Shown here one piece after another: positions 20,642-33,300 of a DNA stretch of 64,000 bases. Both the position numbers and the translations under genes were made by a program. The stretch comes from Hirsutella rhossiliensis (lineage: Eukaryota > Ascomycota > Sordariomycetes > Hypocreales > Ophiocordycipitaceae): NCBI RefSeq assembly GCF_020360975.1, contig NW_025408683.1, positions 1,426,001-1,490,000 on the forward strand, in the 5' to 3' direction. Under the pieces are notes generated by a model. That model saw only the letters and a list, made by a program, of their open reading frames with translations. It was not told where the DNA came from and searched no databases. Within the stretch, counting starts at the first letter, position 1. Every line of letters starts with the position of its first letter.

Positions 20642-22444
20642 CTATAATACTAACGCGCCGACTAACTAGTATATTATAACCGCGAATTCTCGTGCATCTT
20701 ATACTTAATTATTATTAAAAAAACATTATTCGAATTAGCAATATCTTAGCTTTCTAAATATACCGAAGATTAGCTTTAGAACGCTCTAGCTAATATTAAA
20801 TTCGGCATAGGTTAGGTGTAAGCTAGTCGGAAGTAGGGTATTCTAAGGACGATACTTTAGAAACGCCTTAAAGGTACCTAACCGAAGAGAGAGGCATACG
20901 AATACTATTAGAGGCTTAGCCGAGAGTAAGAGAAACACCTCTAGGATTAGGTTCTTACCTAAGCCGCCCTTAGGCTCCCCCTAACGTATCTCTAGCTAAG
21001 GGAATTCGCCGGCCGTATTATTACGGCTATAGGCGACACCCGCTTACTTAGAAAACACTAAGTAGTAGGCTTTTTAGCCCGAAATCTAGAGGTTAGCACG
21101 ATTAAAGGTAAAGCTCTCGATTCTGCTCGTATTAACGGCGCCTCTATAGCCCGGATTAAGGAGTAGTTCTAGTTACTTAAGCTCCCGGCTTTATAGGCTA
21201 TTCCCCCGGAATCACGCTTTAATATAGATAAGATAGGTATCCTCGAAGGCCTTAGCTATAACGGCCTTATACTAGGGAGCTTAGAGAAGAAGGAGACGCT
21301 TAAGAAGCGGCTTAGGTCGCGTTATTAGACTATAATAGTAGAATACGTCTCTACTACTAGCCGGGCCTTAACTCCTCTTATAATCTTTAAAGGTTAGGAC
21401 CTTTAATACTAATAGTTCCCTAAAGAACTCGACTTTCTAAAGGATTAGGACTTTATAGCCTCTCTAAAGGGCTAGACGAGCGACTCTATCGCGATTTAAT
21501 AGCTTAAGTAGGTCTTTATCCTATAAATAAGAAGCTAGCTATAAGGTAACGTCCTCTTAATTATAGATAGCCACGGAAGCTATTAGACTAACGATTTTAT
21601 ATACGAATGCTTCTTATACGGTATATATCTCCTTTTCCTACCTCTATACGCCTCGCACGTTCTTTAACCTCTCGATATCTCGTTTTTTTTACCGATTAAA
21701 GCTGCCTACCGATATTAACTCTAAAAAATCGCTTCTCTCGACGATATAGTACTAATTAGCAAGGCACTTTTCCTTCGCTGCTATTATTAGGCCTAGTAGG
21801 CCGGCCTAACTAAGAAAAATATTAAAGGGGGGTAGCGAGGGATAGGACTTTAGCTAGTTAATATAGTAAAGCTATTAATAAGCCGCTTTATCTTACCCGC
21901 GCCGTTAACGCCGTTACTACTAAAGAGGAAGAAGAATTTAAGCTTAATAGATAATAGCGATGCCCTTAAAACACTAAGACGATTATAGGAAGTCTATAGG
22001 CTTATTAGGGGGCTCGAAAATCGCGGTTAAGTTAACCGTACGATCCGTATGCTTTTTAGTAAAGTTAGCCGTAGCCTTAATCGTTAGAACACGTAGCTTA
22101 TAACGGCATAGTTACGTATATAATAGCTTAAGTATTAATTATATCGTCTACGGCCTTAAAAGCAACGAAAAATCGCCTAAGATCTAAATAGCCGGTTTAT
22201 ATAGATTAAATAAGTTATTAAGACGAGGAAATAGCTTTAACGCGCCCTTAAGCCGTCTACCGTTATAATAGCTAATTAAAAGGCGGATTTTAAAGCTCTA
22301 TATAGAAACTAGCAGCTAGAATAGTAGGAAAACACTATAATTAAGTATCGCGATATAAAAACGCGGCTTTAATTACTATTAGAATATACTGTCTTAGTTA
22401 TATAAGACGTGCCCTTAAGTAGGTATGCCCCTAAGTAGGTAAGC
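20602..22444 (+). mobile_element. Fot1/pogo-like (Tc1/mariner superfamily) DNA transposon
   Basis: Perfect 42-bp inverted repeats, counting the flanking TA, lie at 20600-20641 and 22405-22446. The TA dinucleotide is duplicated on each side, as for this superfamily. The length of about 1.84 kb fits fungal Fot1 elements (about 1.9 kb). Each inverted repeat contains two copies of a 16-base unit, ACCTACTTAGGGGCAT and ACCTACTTAAGGGCAC. The plus strand carries a damaged transposase. The element lies in gypsy Y between integrase and chromodomain and is less RIP-altered than its surroundings. Confidence 0.92.
20700..22300 (+). pseudogene. Fot1/pogo-like transposase, DDE_1 type (decayed)
   Basis: The plus strand reads as a DDE_1 transposase through several stops. 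A region near 20740-21180 holds the expected N-terminal helix-turn-helix part. At about 21218 FNIDKIGILEGL corresponds to the first catalytic Asp motif (FNxDETG in active relatives). At about 21560 LLIIDSHGSY corresponds to the second Asp motif (DGHGSH). SHVLQPLDI-like residues follow near 21650, written here as SHVL.PLDISFF. Stops mostly fall where Trp or Gln codons are expected, consistent with RIP. The protein would have cut and rejoined the inverted repeats in the nucleus. Confidence 0.88.
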
Positions 22445-22446
22445 TA
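22405..22446 (-). repeat. Fot1-like right terminal inverted repeat
   Basis: It is the reverse-complement partner of 20600-20641, followed by TATATCTC of gypsy Y. The TA at 22445-22446 is the target duplication. Confidence 0.92.
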
Positions 22447-23700
22447 ATATATCTCTTAGCCTAGTAAGGGGTCTATAGCGGCGTAATAAAAGAGGTTAAC
22501 GTTAATTATACTATAGATATTAAAGGGTAGCCCCTTTAGCTCTATAGTCTATAAACCTAGCACCCTCTTTACTATATACTTAGCGTATAGCTAGTTAAGC
22601 TTCTTCTTTAGCCTTATCGACCTATAGTTATAGAGGTTTAGCTAGACCTTATCCCTTATTATAAACCTATTTATAGGATCCCTTAACTTATTAGCTTACT
22701 ACTCTTAGTTTTAGGCGGTAGACGCTATTAAGGATTAATAGAACTCTATAACTTATTATAGCTTCTATATAAAGGTAGACGCCCTACCCTTTAAGGAGCT
22801 AGCTAGGTAGCGCTCTATATATATATCTATAGTAATAAGCTATACTAATAGCGGTTTAAACCTATATAGCGTAAGGAAGGGGGATATACTAATAGATAAG
22901 CTCGACTTATTATTAAGCGCTATCTAAGCTATAGGAAGCTACTTATCTTAGTCCGCTTAATTATAGGCTATTACCTTTTAAAAGTAAGCTTATACTTCTT
23001 AGTTAAGGTATTTAAGCCCTTTATTAGTCTATAGGTAGTAAGCTATACTTAGTAACTAAGTAACTTAAAGTAGCTTATAAAGGTACTATTAAAAGCAGCT
23101 AGTTTAATTAGTACCCTTATTACTAGTAATTAAGGCTAGCTATTAATAAAAGCAGGTATAGTACTAAAGGAAGCGCTTAGTATAAGCCTTTACTTTTATA
23201 AATAGTATTAGCTTTAGTACTACCTCTTTACTTAAATAGTCTTTAATTACCTAGAGATTATAGTTACTACTTACTATAAAAGGGAGATATATAATAAATT
23301 CTATCTATATATATATATAGAACTAGTTAGGGACTAGTAGTAACTTTAATAGCCCCCTCTTAAGCGCTTACTAGATCTTTAAGCGGCTATAGATATTATA
23401 GTTATAAAGTATATAGTAAATATATAGTACTATAAGTAGCTAGTAAAAGTCCTAGCTAATCGCTATTAGTATACTTTTATAGCTAAGATAGCTAATTACG
23501 CTTAAGTTATAGATTATCTATACGATCTACCCTCTTAACTTATCCCGCTCCCTAACTTTTAAGGGGGCCGCCCTAACTATAGCCTCTATTATCGCCGGCG
23601 CGCCTAAGACCTATAGCTTACTTTTATAGTAAAGGTAGCTATAGGGGTTAATATAGTAGTCGCTTACTTAGACTTTTAACCTAAGGCCGCGGTTAAGAGA
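22447..23700 (-). pseudogene. Gypsy Y integrase (decayed)
   Basis: On the minus strand about 22850-23250 reads ALITSNKGTN, then LLSIAYYLQTN and IAQIALNNKSS. These match the gypsy integrase core (SDRGTNW, STAYHPQTDG, ALNNRxxxSTG) after RIP-type substitutions. About 22560-22680 reads NRFIIRDKV and LYAKYIVKRVLG, the GDKVWL and AKY.V..V.G segments of the C-terminal domain. It joins DNA ends to target sites in active elements. The right part overlaps the RNase H interval, with no sharp border visible. Confidence 0.88.
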
Positions 23701-24339
23701 GCGTGCCCTTACTTTTATAACGTAGCGTACGCTTATATATATACTATCCTATACCGCTAGCTAGTCTTATAAGTATTAGAGCTCCTTATCTTAAAAGATA
23801 TACTAAGGGATATCGGGCGTACCCTTAGGGGGGGCCGGAACCCTAGCCGCTCTTAAGAGGTCGCCCTCCGCCCTTAATAAAATAGCGCTAAGGTAAGTCT
23901 AAAGCGCCTTATTTAAGATTATTAATATATCTTACGTATTAAGGTCTATAAAGGTAGGCCGATCCTACTCCCTTTATAAGAGGGCGTCTAGGACTATAGC
24001 TTCCTTACTTAGTTTATACTTAATATAGAACTAAAAGTATAAGAGATACTTTACTTAGCGCGCCTACTACTCTAAGAGATACTATTAAGTTATAAAGTAT
24101 TTAAGGTTCCTATAGTTTATAAGGTTCTTAAAGCTCTTATAGCTATAGAGCTCTACTTACTATTACTTAAGGAAGCTAATAATCGCTAATATCTCCTTAT
24201 TATAGATTAAGTAGTTCCTTTCTACTATAGTAAGCTTATATAAGTAGAACGCTATAGGCCTCCTCTACCCTTTTACTTTTTAAGATAGGGTTCCCTTAAG
24301 TATATAGCCGCTATAGTTTACTTTTATAGTTAAGGGATT

Positions 24340-24888
24340 ATCGAAGTCTTATTATAGTAGTACTAGGGCTTATAAGAATAAGTCCTTAAAAGCTTAGAAC
24401 GCTTCTACTTATATAGGTCCTTAAGAGAAAGGGGCCCTATCCTTTATTAGCTTATTAAGCGGTAGTATAATCCGCGAGAACCCTTTAATAATAACCTAGT
24501 AGTAGTTAGCGAAGCTAAGGAAGCTCTATATACCTTATTATAATATTAAGGTTACTTAGTCGCGGATAGCTTAGATCTTAGCTAGGTCCGCTTATATACT
24601 TACGCCCGCGATAATAATAAAGCTAAGGTATTTAACGCGCTTAATATTAAATTCGTATTTATCTAGGTCTAGGTATAAGCTATACTTTACTAAGCGGTTT
24701 AGTACCTTTTATATCTTTTATATATAGTCTTTATAGCTCCCGCTTAAATAAATAAGAATATTATCTATATATATAAACGCGAACTTATTAAGGAAACCCT
24801 TAAGTACCTAGTTAATATAACGTTAGAATATAGCTAGGGCACTTACTAAGCTAAAGGGGGTAACTATTTTAATAGGTAATTTAACGGG
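24340..24888 (-). pseudogene. Gypsy Y reverse transcriptase (decayed, cut by X1)
   Basis: The minus strand reads TPFSLVSALAIF, then FAFIYIDNILIYLSGS with the active site at 24760-24771, then FIIIAGVSI and PLNKLIK. In active relatives the box is YIDDILIY, so one catalytic Asp has become Asn by a TG to TA change. The N-terminal part of RT is missing because X1 begins at 24889. Confidence 0.9.
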
Positions 24889-25256
24889 GACGAGGGTATA
24901 TACTTAAAGTATACGTAGTACGTAGCTAAGGATTAGCAAAGTAATTAACTACGTAATTATCTAATTATCGGTCCTATATATAGCTCTAAGGGCCTTAGGT
25001 TATAGATATAAGTCTTAGAGATTTCTTTACTTTATGCCCCTTTATCTTTACTAGAGTCGCGTAACTAGCGGCCTTTACTTTAAAGGGGAAAAATAAAAAT
25101 TTAAATTAACTATAATTAAGGAAGATACCCGATTAGATAATTAAGGTCTTTATAAAGCCTTTAAGTATACTTCGAAGTAAGTTAGAAGGGGGGGTGCTAG
25201 GGGTCTTATCCCTTTAACGGGCTAATATCTATAGGGGTACGATCTTACCCGTTAAA
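24889..25256 (-). repeat. X1 3' LTR
   Basis: It starts GACGAGGGTATATAC and ends GATCTTACCCGTTAAA on the plus strand. The same 365-369 bp unit recurs at 37080, 37449, 50615 and 56107. It contains AT-rich blocks and no recognisable promoter. Confidence 0.85.
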
Positions 25257-28200
25257 CTCCTCCCTAGCGACTTTCCGACCTAAGATACTAACGGAAAGGG
25301 CGCGATAATAACGGGCAAGGCTCTCTTCCTATATATATAAGTAAGTAAATAAACTATTAACGGAACTTTTCTCCTTTACTATAATCCCTTCCCTTCGCGT
25401 TATTTATTCCTCCCTTTACCTACGAGCTACTCGTTTAGCTCTTTCCTATCTTTACTTACGTACTTCTTTCTTTAGATAATTATCTACTACCCCTTATATA
25501 CGCTCCTAAGTATTCGCGCTTATTATTCCTAGGGGCGTTAGGGAAATAAAGTAGTTAGTATCTTTACTAGTCCGTAGCTTTAAGTATAGCTAGATTAAAT
25601 AAGCTATAGAGTCTCGTAGACTAGTTATTATCGCGTCGCTAGTAGTCCTATATAAATATATAGAATTATAGTCGTTAATATCCTAGCGGTAGTTTTAATA
25701 TATTCCTAGGTTTTTAACTCCTTTAACCTAGGAGGGTTTAAAGCCTAGTATAAACCTTATAGGGACTATAGCTAAAGAGGCTATTACTATACTTCGTTTC
25801 TAGGGAGTAATAGGGCGCGCCGTAGGCGTTACTAGAGTCTTTAGCCTTAGGGTAATTAACCGAGCGCCTAGTAATTTCGGAGTTCTAGGGCGAGTTAGTA
25901 GCCGCGCTATCTGCCTTTCTTCCCTACTAGCTTCTTATTAGGCTATTAGCGGGGGTATGGTTATAAGTCTTTCGCTCTTCTATACGTTTAGAGGGATCGT
26001 TAGTAGCGGGCGAGGAGTAGGCCTAATTAGCTATATATCTAAGGGGGAAAATAAAGGCGTCGTTTCTATATAGATAAAGGGACTAGTAAGGGCGCTTAGC
26101 TCTCTCCTTTATAGATTCTAGGGTAGGGATCCTATCTTAAGGTTACTTAGGGAAAGGCTACTTAGTTTAGATAAGGAGCTTAATTTAGTTAACGCTTAAG
26201 GTAATAAAGGTCTAGGCTTATTCTTAATTCCTATCGGCGTAATTAGATAGTTAGGGGTCTTTTTAAGGAGGAGTCTCGTAAAGAAACCGTACGTAGCTTA
26301 AGCGATTAGGTTAGGTTACTCCGTAAGGGTAGCTAGCGTAGTTAGCTCTTTTCTCGCTCTCCTTACTATATAAGCTAGTTCTATATCTCTTTAAAGCGGT
26401 AGTTTCTATCTACCGGGCCTATCTTAAAGGTTAACTACCTTTAAGACTTCCTAGAGGTCTTATTCTTCTTAATCTCTTAGAATAATATAGTTATATCGGT
26501 AAATCCGTTTATACCTAGGAATCCTTATAAGAAAGACTCTACTAAAAGTCGTTAAACCCTAATTAAATAGTATCCTTTATAGTCGTCTAACCCCGCTATT
26601 AAACTACTAGGAAACTCCGCTACCCTATAATATCGCTTACGTATAGTTAAGTTCGTTCGCCGCGATAGCTTAGATTCTATATATTAGCTTATCGATATAG
26701 CCTTTTATACTTATCCTTTTATCTAGTTTAAAGAAATACTAGTCTTAGTATAAGATTTTATTTATCTTTAAGGCTTCTTATATTACCTTATACCTTTACT
26801 CTAGAATTACTTTAACCTTTAGGTATCGCTGCTTAATTATCTTAAGGTATAGCCTAACTATACCTTTAATTTAGTATTAGATTATTATTAAGGCTAAGTA
26901 GCCGTATTCCTACCCTGCCTACTAAGCGGTATAAGGGACTAGCGTATAGGTAAAGTTATAAGGAACTTAGAGGATATAAAGAAACTACCGCTATACTTAT
27001 AGGAACGTATAGAGTCTAGCGTGCCGTCCCTCTTTCTAAGTATTAAAAACGACTAAGTTTCCTTCCTTATAGTCCTAGAAGAACGCTCCTTAGTAAAGTC
27101 CCCCTTTATCTAGTCCTACTAAAAAGTTAATAACTCCGGTTATATACCTTTATTTATATATAAAGCGACTAAGGTTAAAGGTAAGAGCGGTAAACTTAAT
27201 TAAATACTCCCTATTATTTAGGCATTTATAGTACTTTATATATCTATCTTCTATATCTTTAATAGGTTCCCCTTAGTAGTCGGTATAAACCGATAGTAGG
27301 TAAGGTAAGGGGTATACCGCGTTCTCGATACCTCTTATTAAGATCTTAATTATCGCGCTAAGGCTAAAGCTTATAGCCTATCCTTTATCGATAGCTCTAT
27401 AGAGAAAGTTATATATATCGACGATATACTCTTCTTAGCGGGCCTTATTCTTAGTAAATCCGTTTATCTTTTTAACGCCCTTATATATTATCCGAGCGTC
27501 TTTAAGGGTAATATCCTACCGTCTAATAGGGCCCGTTAGTATTAGGTGCTAACGATCTTTATAGATATACTAAGGAGGTTGCTTTTACCTATAAACGTCT
27601 CGTCGGTCTTAGTTTATAAACTTTTCCTTATCTTCGGCGTAGAAGCGCCCTTCGCCGCCTTCTACTTTAACTTTACTATAGTAAGTAGGTAAAATAAAGC
27701 TCCTACTCCTAAATAGTAGTACGTTAAAGAAGATAGCGGCATTCTTAGGGAGGTCTATAGCTAGGCCTAGGATACTATTTAGGTTCGCCGCTATATCTTA
27801 GGAAAGGGTAGAGTAAGCGAAAGAGAGGGAGAAGATAAGATTAGATAGTTAGGGTAAGTAGTTCTAAGTTATAACGCTAAGAGGCTAAGAGGGTATTATA
27901 TATATATATAAGAGTTATATTAGTAAAGGAGATCGTTATACGTAAGGAAGCGTATAAAGTATATATATATATATATATATATAGAAGGAAGAAGAAGGAA
28001 GGAAGAAGGAGGGTATAGCGAGAGGAATAAATAGTTATTAAAGCGCGCGGTTATTAGTTACTTTAGCCGGCCTCTATAGCGGTAAGGTCTTAAGCGTGTT
28101 TAAGGGTTACGCTTAAATAGCTTCTTCTACTAGTTATCGATTAGTAAGCTATTTAATCTCTACCCTTTTCTTCTCCTCTTTACTCTTTTTATTCCTCTTC

Positions 28201-29900
28201 TTCCTCTTCTCTCCTCTATCTTCTTTATTTCTCTAGACCGCTACCTTTTATCTTCTCCTTTTACGACTACCTCTTCTTCCTTATTATATCTTATAAGACT
28301 ACTAAACTTAAAACTAAAGAGCTACTAAATATCGTTAACCTCTCTTTAACTACTCTTTTACGACCTTCCCTTATTACTACTACTCTTCTTACTTAGAATT
28401 ATCGTACTAAAGTCTTTCCTCTTTATATAAAGTACTTTTAAGTAACGACTATCTAACTTATTTAATCTCGCTTAGCTCGTTCTAACCGTCTTCTTCTATA
28501 GATCTATAGTTACTTTAAGACCTAGGTCTATAGTAGAAATAATATTGGTTACTAAGGGTTTTTAATTTATATAGAAATTGCCTTTTAGTTATAGGTTCTA
28601 TTAAAAGCTCCCGATATCGTTAGGATTAAAGCGCGCGGTCGCTCTCCTCTCTCCTACTTTCTTAAGAGCACGCTAGGTCGGTATAATTAAATCGTCTTCT
28701 ATACCCTTTATTATAGACGTTAGCTAGTAACCTATATCCCTATAGAAATCGCTTATCCGCGTAGATACTTCTTTTCTTAGCTTAGTTTAGGGCAGTAAGA
28801 ATACTCTTAAGTAGTCCTAATTACTTTATATAAAACTTATAATCCTCGCCTTTATTAAGGGTATATTCGAACTTATTAGATAACTATAACTTCCGCTTAT
28901 AAGTACGTTATATTTCCTTTTTATAAGTATATCTCTCTTTTAGGTACTGCTAGCGGTTCTTACGCTAACTACGTCTAGGATTTAACTAAGGCGCCTATTT
29001 ATAAATAGCGGCACTTCCTTAAATACTATAGGGCTACTTATAACCTTAATAGATTCGCTAACTATATATATAGTTATAATTTCTATATTAATCTTAAGAC
29101 TAATAAATTTTATAATAAGTATATTAGTAATAAGACCGCCCTTTATCTTCTTTATAATATCCTTAATCCCTTTAGTCTTACTAAGGATTTAAAGGAAGGG
29201 GAGGAAATTAACCTTATACCCGTTTTACCTAGAAAAAGATTATATAGGTTTAACGAGCTCTCTCTTAAGTAATAATTAAATAGTCTTTAAGTTCGCTTTA
29301 TAGTAGTCTATAGTAGGTTTACTAGGAGTAGGTAGCCTCGTTTAGTCGCTATCTTTAGCGGTAAAAGTTTTTCTCTTAAGGTTATATACGTTTAATCTAG
29401 TAAGTCGAAAATATATTAAAATTTATCTTATAAGCGCGTTTATTTTCGCTACGGCGGGTCTCCCCTTTTATAATAAAGAATAAACGTCCCTATCTATAAA
29501 GTAAAAAATCCTATTCTTAAGGGATGTAGGTAGTAAGAATATTTATTTTCTTACTTTATTATTTAATTATATCTTTATTCGTCTTCTTTAAGGTAGTAAA
29601 GGGTAGGTTATTATTAGGGAAGGGTAGGAAATATTATCTTTATTTACTTAAGGAGCTTTAAGTAGAAAATTTAAAACGGTAAGGTAGTAGGTAGGGCGCT
29701 TATAAATATCTCGGCTACTATAGTCGTCCTTTAATTAGATAGTTAGACGGTGCCTTAGTTACTAGTTAGGTTCTAGTATACTTCTTACGATAGTTATAGA
29801 TTTTTATCTTTACTACCTTTTCCTCCCTAGCTCCTTTTTACCTCCTTCTTTTCTCGTTAAATTAGCGTTTTTAGGGCTCCTATATAAAGATCCTTTTTTA
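25257..29900 (-). pseudogene. X1 region downstream of integrase, unrecognised (about 4.6 kb)
   Basis: This part is shared with X2 (about 45000-50614) and so belongs to the element. Damaged frames on the minus strand include LKINKILY and FNSGVRRL (about 26500-26750), and a longer Lys/Tyr-rich frame at 27100-27700 (AIIKILIRGIENAVYPLPYL). None matches a domain I know. An envelope-like, second gag-like or captured gene are all possible. A (TA)n and GAAGGA-rich stretch at 27895-28010 may separate two reading units. Confidence 0.5.
27895..28010. repeat. (TA)n and purine-rich low-complexity tract in X1
   Basis: A run of alternating TA (about 27958-27982) is followed by GAAGGAAGAAGAAGGA-type purine repeats. 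The mirror copy in X2 is at about 47160-47275. The purine part on the plus strand could mark an internal polypurine tract, but its position far from the LTR is unusual. Confidence 0.85.
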
Positions 29901-31350
29901 CTTTACTAAGTTATAGTAGCTAAACCTCGATTATATGCCTTAGGCCTTTCTTAGGTATTTATAGTCGCTCTTCTTCCTCTTCCTAGCTTTAATCCTTCTA
30001 AGGTTTATTAAGGAGTTATTATAACTATAGTACTATTTAATTTAAGGCTTCTCTACTTAGTAAGAGTAGTAAATTATCTACTTTATTTATTATTTCTTCC
30101 TTCCTCTTCTTATTAAGAGTAATCTTATCCTAGAGCAACTAGTCGTCCTTAGTAGAGCACTATTAACCTTCCTTATCCTTTTTAAACTTCTTTAAATACT
30201 CTCCTAGGATTATCTTATCGAGCACGATTTTATTTAGAGTCTTAATCCTATATACCCTAAACTACTCTAAGCGCGATACTACTTAAAAGGGACCGTTCTA
30301 CCTTATCTAATACTTAGCTTACCTCCCTAGGTTATTTAATTATCTTACGTCGAATAGTAAGATAAGGTCTTTAGGTTATAGGCTTTCTTTCCTTATTATA
30401 TACTTATTAGCTTTATCTATCCTCTTTATTAATCGATTCCGATATCTTATTACTCTTTTCTTAGCTTTTTTTATATCTTTTTCTTTCTTTTTTAAAACTT
30501 ATACTTATACTTTAAATAATTCTTCTCTTATCTTTACTTTATCTTAGTCGATTAGTCGCTAAGTTAGGTATTCTACCTTAAGAGGTAGTACTAGTTCCTA
30601 TTTATATAGTAGGTAGAAAGCTAATATTCTATAAGACTCTCTAACTACTATTCGGTCTATAAGGATTACTTAGTTAAGGTATTTAATCTACTTACCCTTT
30701 TTCTCCGCTATTTTTATAAGTGCTATTATTAACCTTTAATGCCCTTATTCTACTACTACGTTTACCTTTAGATTATATACTAAAGTTTAGATAACTTTAA
30801 CGCCTATATCCTCTAAGATATACTTAAAGTCTTTCTTTATTTTAGGCCCTCTATCGATTATAGCGTATAGTATTATACTATACCTATAAATAATAAAGAG
30901 TATAAATTTAGTTATAGCTCCTATAGTAATTTCCTTAACTAGGGTTACTTCTACCTATCTAGTAAGGTTGTCTTATATTTCTATAAGGTACGAATACCTA
31001 TAATTAGATAGTATATACTAGCTATCGAAGTAAATCTTACTTATAGGGTAGCTAGGCGCGGTCGCGGTTATAACTTCCTAGGGTCTCTTAGTCGTAAAGT
31101 ATTAGCATTCTTTATAAGAAGAGATTACGCTATAAATATCGTTCTAAAGGCTAGCCTATTAATACCTATTCTTTATAAACGTATATATAACTTATTATCC
31201 TTTATATCCTATTTACGCGTAGTACTTTACGATAATCCTTTTCCGTTCTTTTAGGTCGTCTATAACTAGTATAGGTCCCCTTTCTTCCTTCTTAGGGAGT
31301 CGCTAAAGCTTTTACTTTAATATAGAAATTTAGACTCTTTAGACGTAGCT
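29900..31350 (-). pseudogene. X1 integrase and C-terminal region (decayed)
   Basis: It is homologous to X2 43940-45000. There the plus strand reads YSYLIKVQDDFTRQVEVT (first catalytic Asp region), then AIINRGPEIKKDFK (second), then VYNLKVNIV. These fit a gypsy-type integrase core with the final Glu region altered. A Lys/Glu-rich coiled segment follows (KKKEKDIKEAKKRV). In X1 the same residues are read on the minus strand at about 30200-31100. Confidence 0.8.
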
Positions 31351-33300
31351 TCCTATAGTCTTATTTAGAAAGGCCCTCTAGCCGTTTTAACGTTTAAAGG
31401 AAGTCCGTAATTATCCTCGATTCCTTTAAGTAGTCCCCTTATAGCTTAGTCCCTTATACTACGTTTAAGTAAAAGTCTATAAATTCTTTAATATCGTTTT
31501 CTATTTCCCTATCTAATACGTTAAAAGGTCCTTTAGGCTTTCTTAAGAGTCTATTAGTAACGCTATTCTTCTTACCTTTAACGTATCGTATAGTAAAGTT
31601 AAAGAGGAAAATATAGCTTATCTAGTAAGTTACTATAGCTTTAAGGATATCTTTAAGGGCACCTTTTAGTTAATCGACTAAGACCTATATATTAGTTTCT
31701 AGGATAAAATATACGCTATATAGGTGCATTCTTAGTCTCCTAAGCGTACTTAATATAGCCCTATACTCCCTCTTTATTATATTGTATTTAGTTTCTACTA
31801 GTAACTACGTTTTACTTTCGAACCTTATAAGGCGCTTCTTTCTATCGAAGATTTATATTAGGACTACCTCCTAGCCGAGTAGACTAGTATTATATATTAG
31901 AATAATATCTCCTCTTCCTAGGCCGACGTCGAGGGATACTAGAAAGACTAGATTAGTAATAGCTTCCTTAAGGGCAGCTATCGCTTTTACTTATTCGTCT
32001 CCTTATTCCTAATAGACTTCTTTCTTTAGTAGGTCTATAAGGGGTTTTACTAAAATAGCGAACTATTTAATCTAGATTTAATAGTATCCTATAATACTAA
32101 GGAAAGCTCTAATATATATTATATTAAGGTATCTTATCTATTCCTTAATTTTAATAACTTTAGCTTCTATAGGGCACCTTCTATTTATTCTATAGATATA
32201 ACTAATAACTTTAGTTGCTTACTAATAGAATTTCGATTTAGCCCCTATAATTATATAACTAGAGAGTTCGATGTTAACTAGGACTTTATCGAGGTTAATA
32301 AGGTATTCGAAGATAAATCTCCTTACTCTTAGCGCTACCTCTTTATTATTATACGTTGTATTAGGCCCCTTAATACCTATATTATTAAGGAAATTCCTAT
32401 AGATATTCGGTATAAGGTCTTATAGGATTCTTTATATTATCCTTATAAATTAGCCGACTAAGTTTATAGCCCTTTAAGGGAGTATATATATATATAAGAG
32501 GCTAATAAGTATCGCGAATATCGTTAAGTTACGGCTTCTAATATTAAGAAGGATCTAATTATAGCCTAAAAAAAGGTCTAGGAGGGAAAGGATCTTATAT
32601 ATCGAGAGGTAGTCGCTAAACTTATCTATATTCGGCGGTAAGTTTATATCTCTTATTATAACGGTATTTATATATATAGCGGAATTAATTAAGCGTAGTC
32701 CTCTATCTTTCTTTACTACTAGAAAAAAAGGGTTCTTATAGGGCCTATGCCCTTCTTTAAGGACTCCTATTTTTAGTCTAATTTTAAGGATATCGATAAC
32801 TTTCTATTCTATCGCTTTTAAGATCGGGATTAAGGCTACTTACTACGCTTTATATTCTATTATCCTAATAACCTATAAGGGGGCTATAGCTAGGTCGACT
32901 TTACCTCTTTCTATAAAGTCCTAGGATAACGCTACTTCCCTATTAAATAGAATACTATTAAAGATTTAGATTTCTACCTCTATAAGAAAGCCCTTAAATT
33001 ATTTATAAATTACTTTAAGTCTTTCTTATATTAGCCGCTTTCCTTTCTATATACTTAAGAATTTTCCTATTAAGTATTCTAGGTAGGGTCTAGGCTATAT
33101 CTTATCTTTAACGGTATTCTATTTAGTCTTCTTTTAGTTAGGGTCCCTTTTTAGCGTTAAGCCGTCTAATAAAGTATCGTTAATAAGGTTAATCTTATTT
33201 ACTTTTCTTTTAAAGAGAGTATTAACTCTTAGATTATATAATCTAATAGGTCGTTTCCTCCCTATCTTAACTTTAACCTTCTAGATCTTTCTAAACTTCT
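31350..33300 (-). pseudogene. X1 reverse transcriptase and RNase H (decayed)
   Basis: On the minus strand 32378-32392 encodes FLNNI, followed by KGPNTTYNNKEVA. The family motif is FLDDIGVKGP, and both Asp to Asn changes are TG to TA. About 32050 reads LLSIIGYY and FAILVKPLIDLLKKE, the RT connection region. The RNase H signature appears near 31750 as the ESK...ETKYNxxKRE segment with LRRLRIYLY. The RT was about 1 kb with RNase H following, a normal gypsy arrangement. Confidence 0.87.

Larger units (their letters stand above)
18722..24888 (-). mobile_element. Ty3/gypsy chromovirus remnant Y (truncated), interrupted by a Fot1-like transposon
   Basis: On the minus strand, from right to left, it shows RT (24340-24888), an RNase H interval, integrase (22450-23600) and, beyond the inserted Fot1-like element, a chromodomain (about 20400-20570). 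It is cut at 24888 by the LTR of X1, and its gag, protease and 5' LTR are not found. It keeps somewhat more CG and fewer stops than W or Z. The left boundary at 18722 is inferred from where copia B homology ends. Confidence 0.8.

Noticed and set aside
19391..27982. CRISPR-like array from simple repeats
   Set aside because: The AAT and TA runs are plain microsatellites without spacers.
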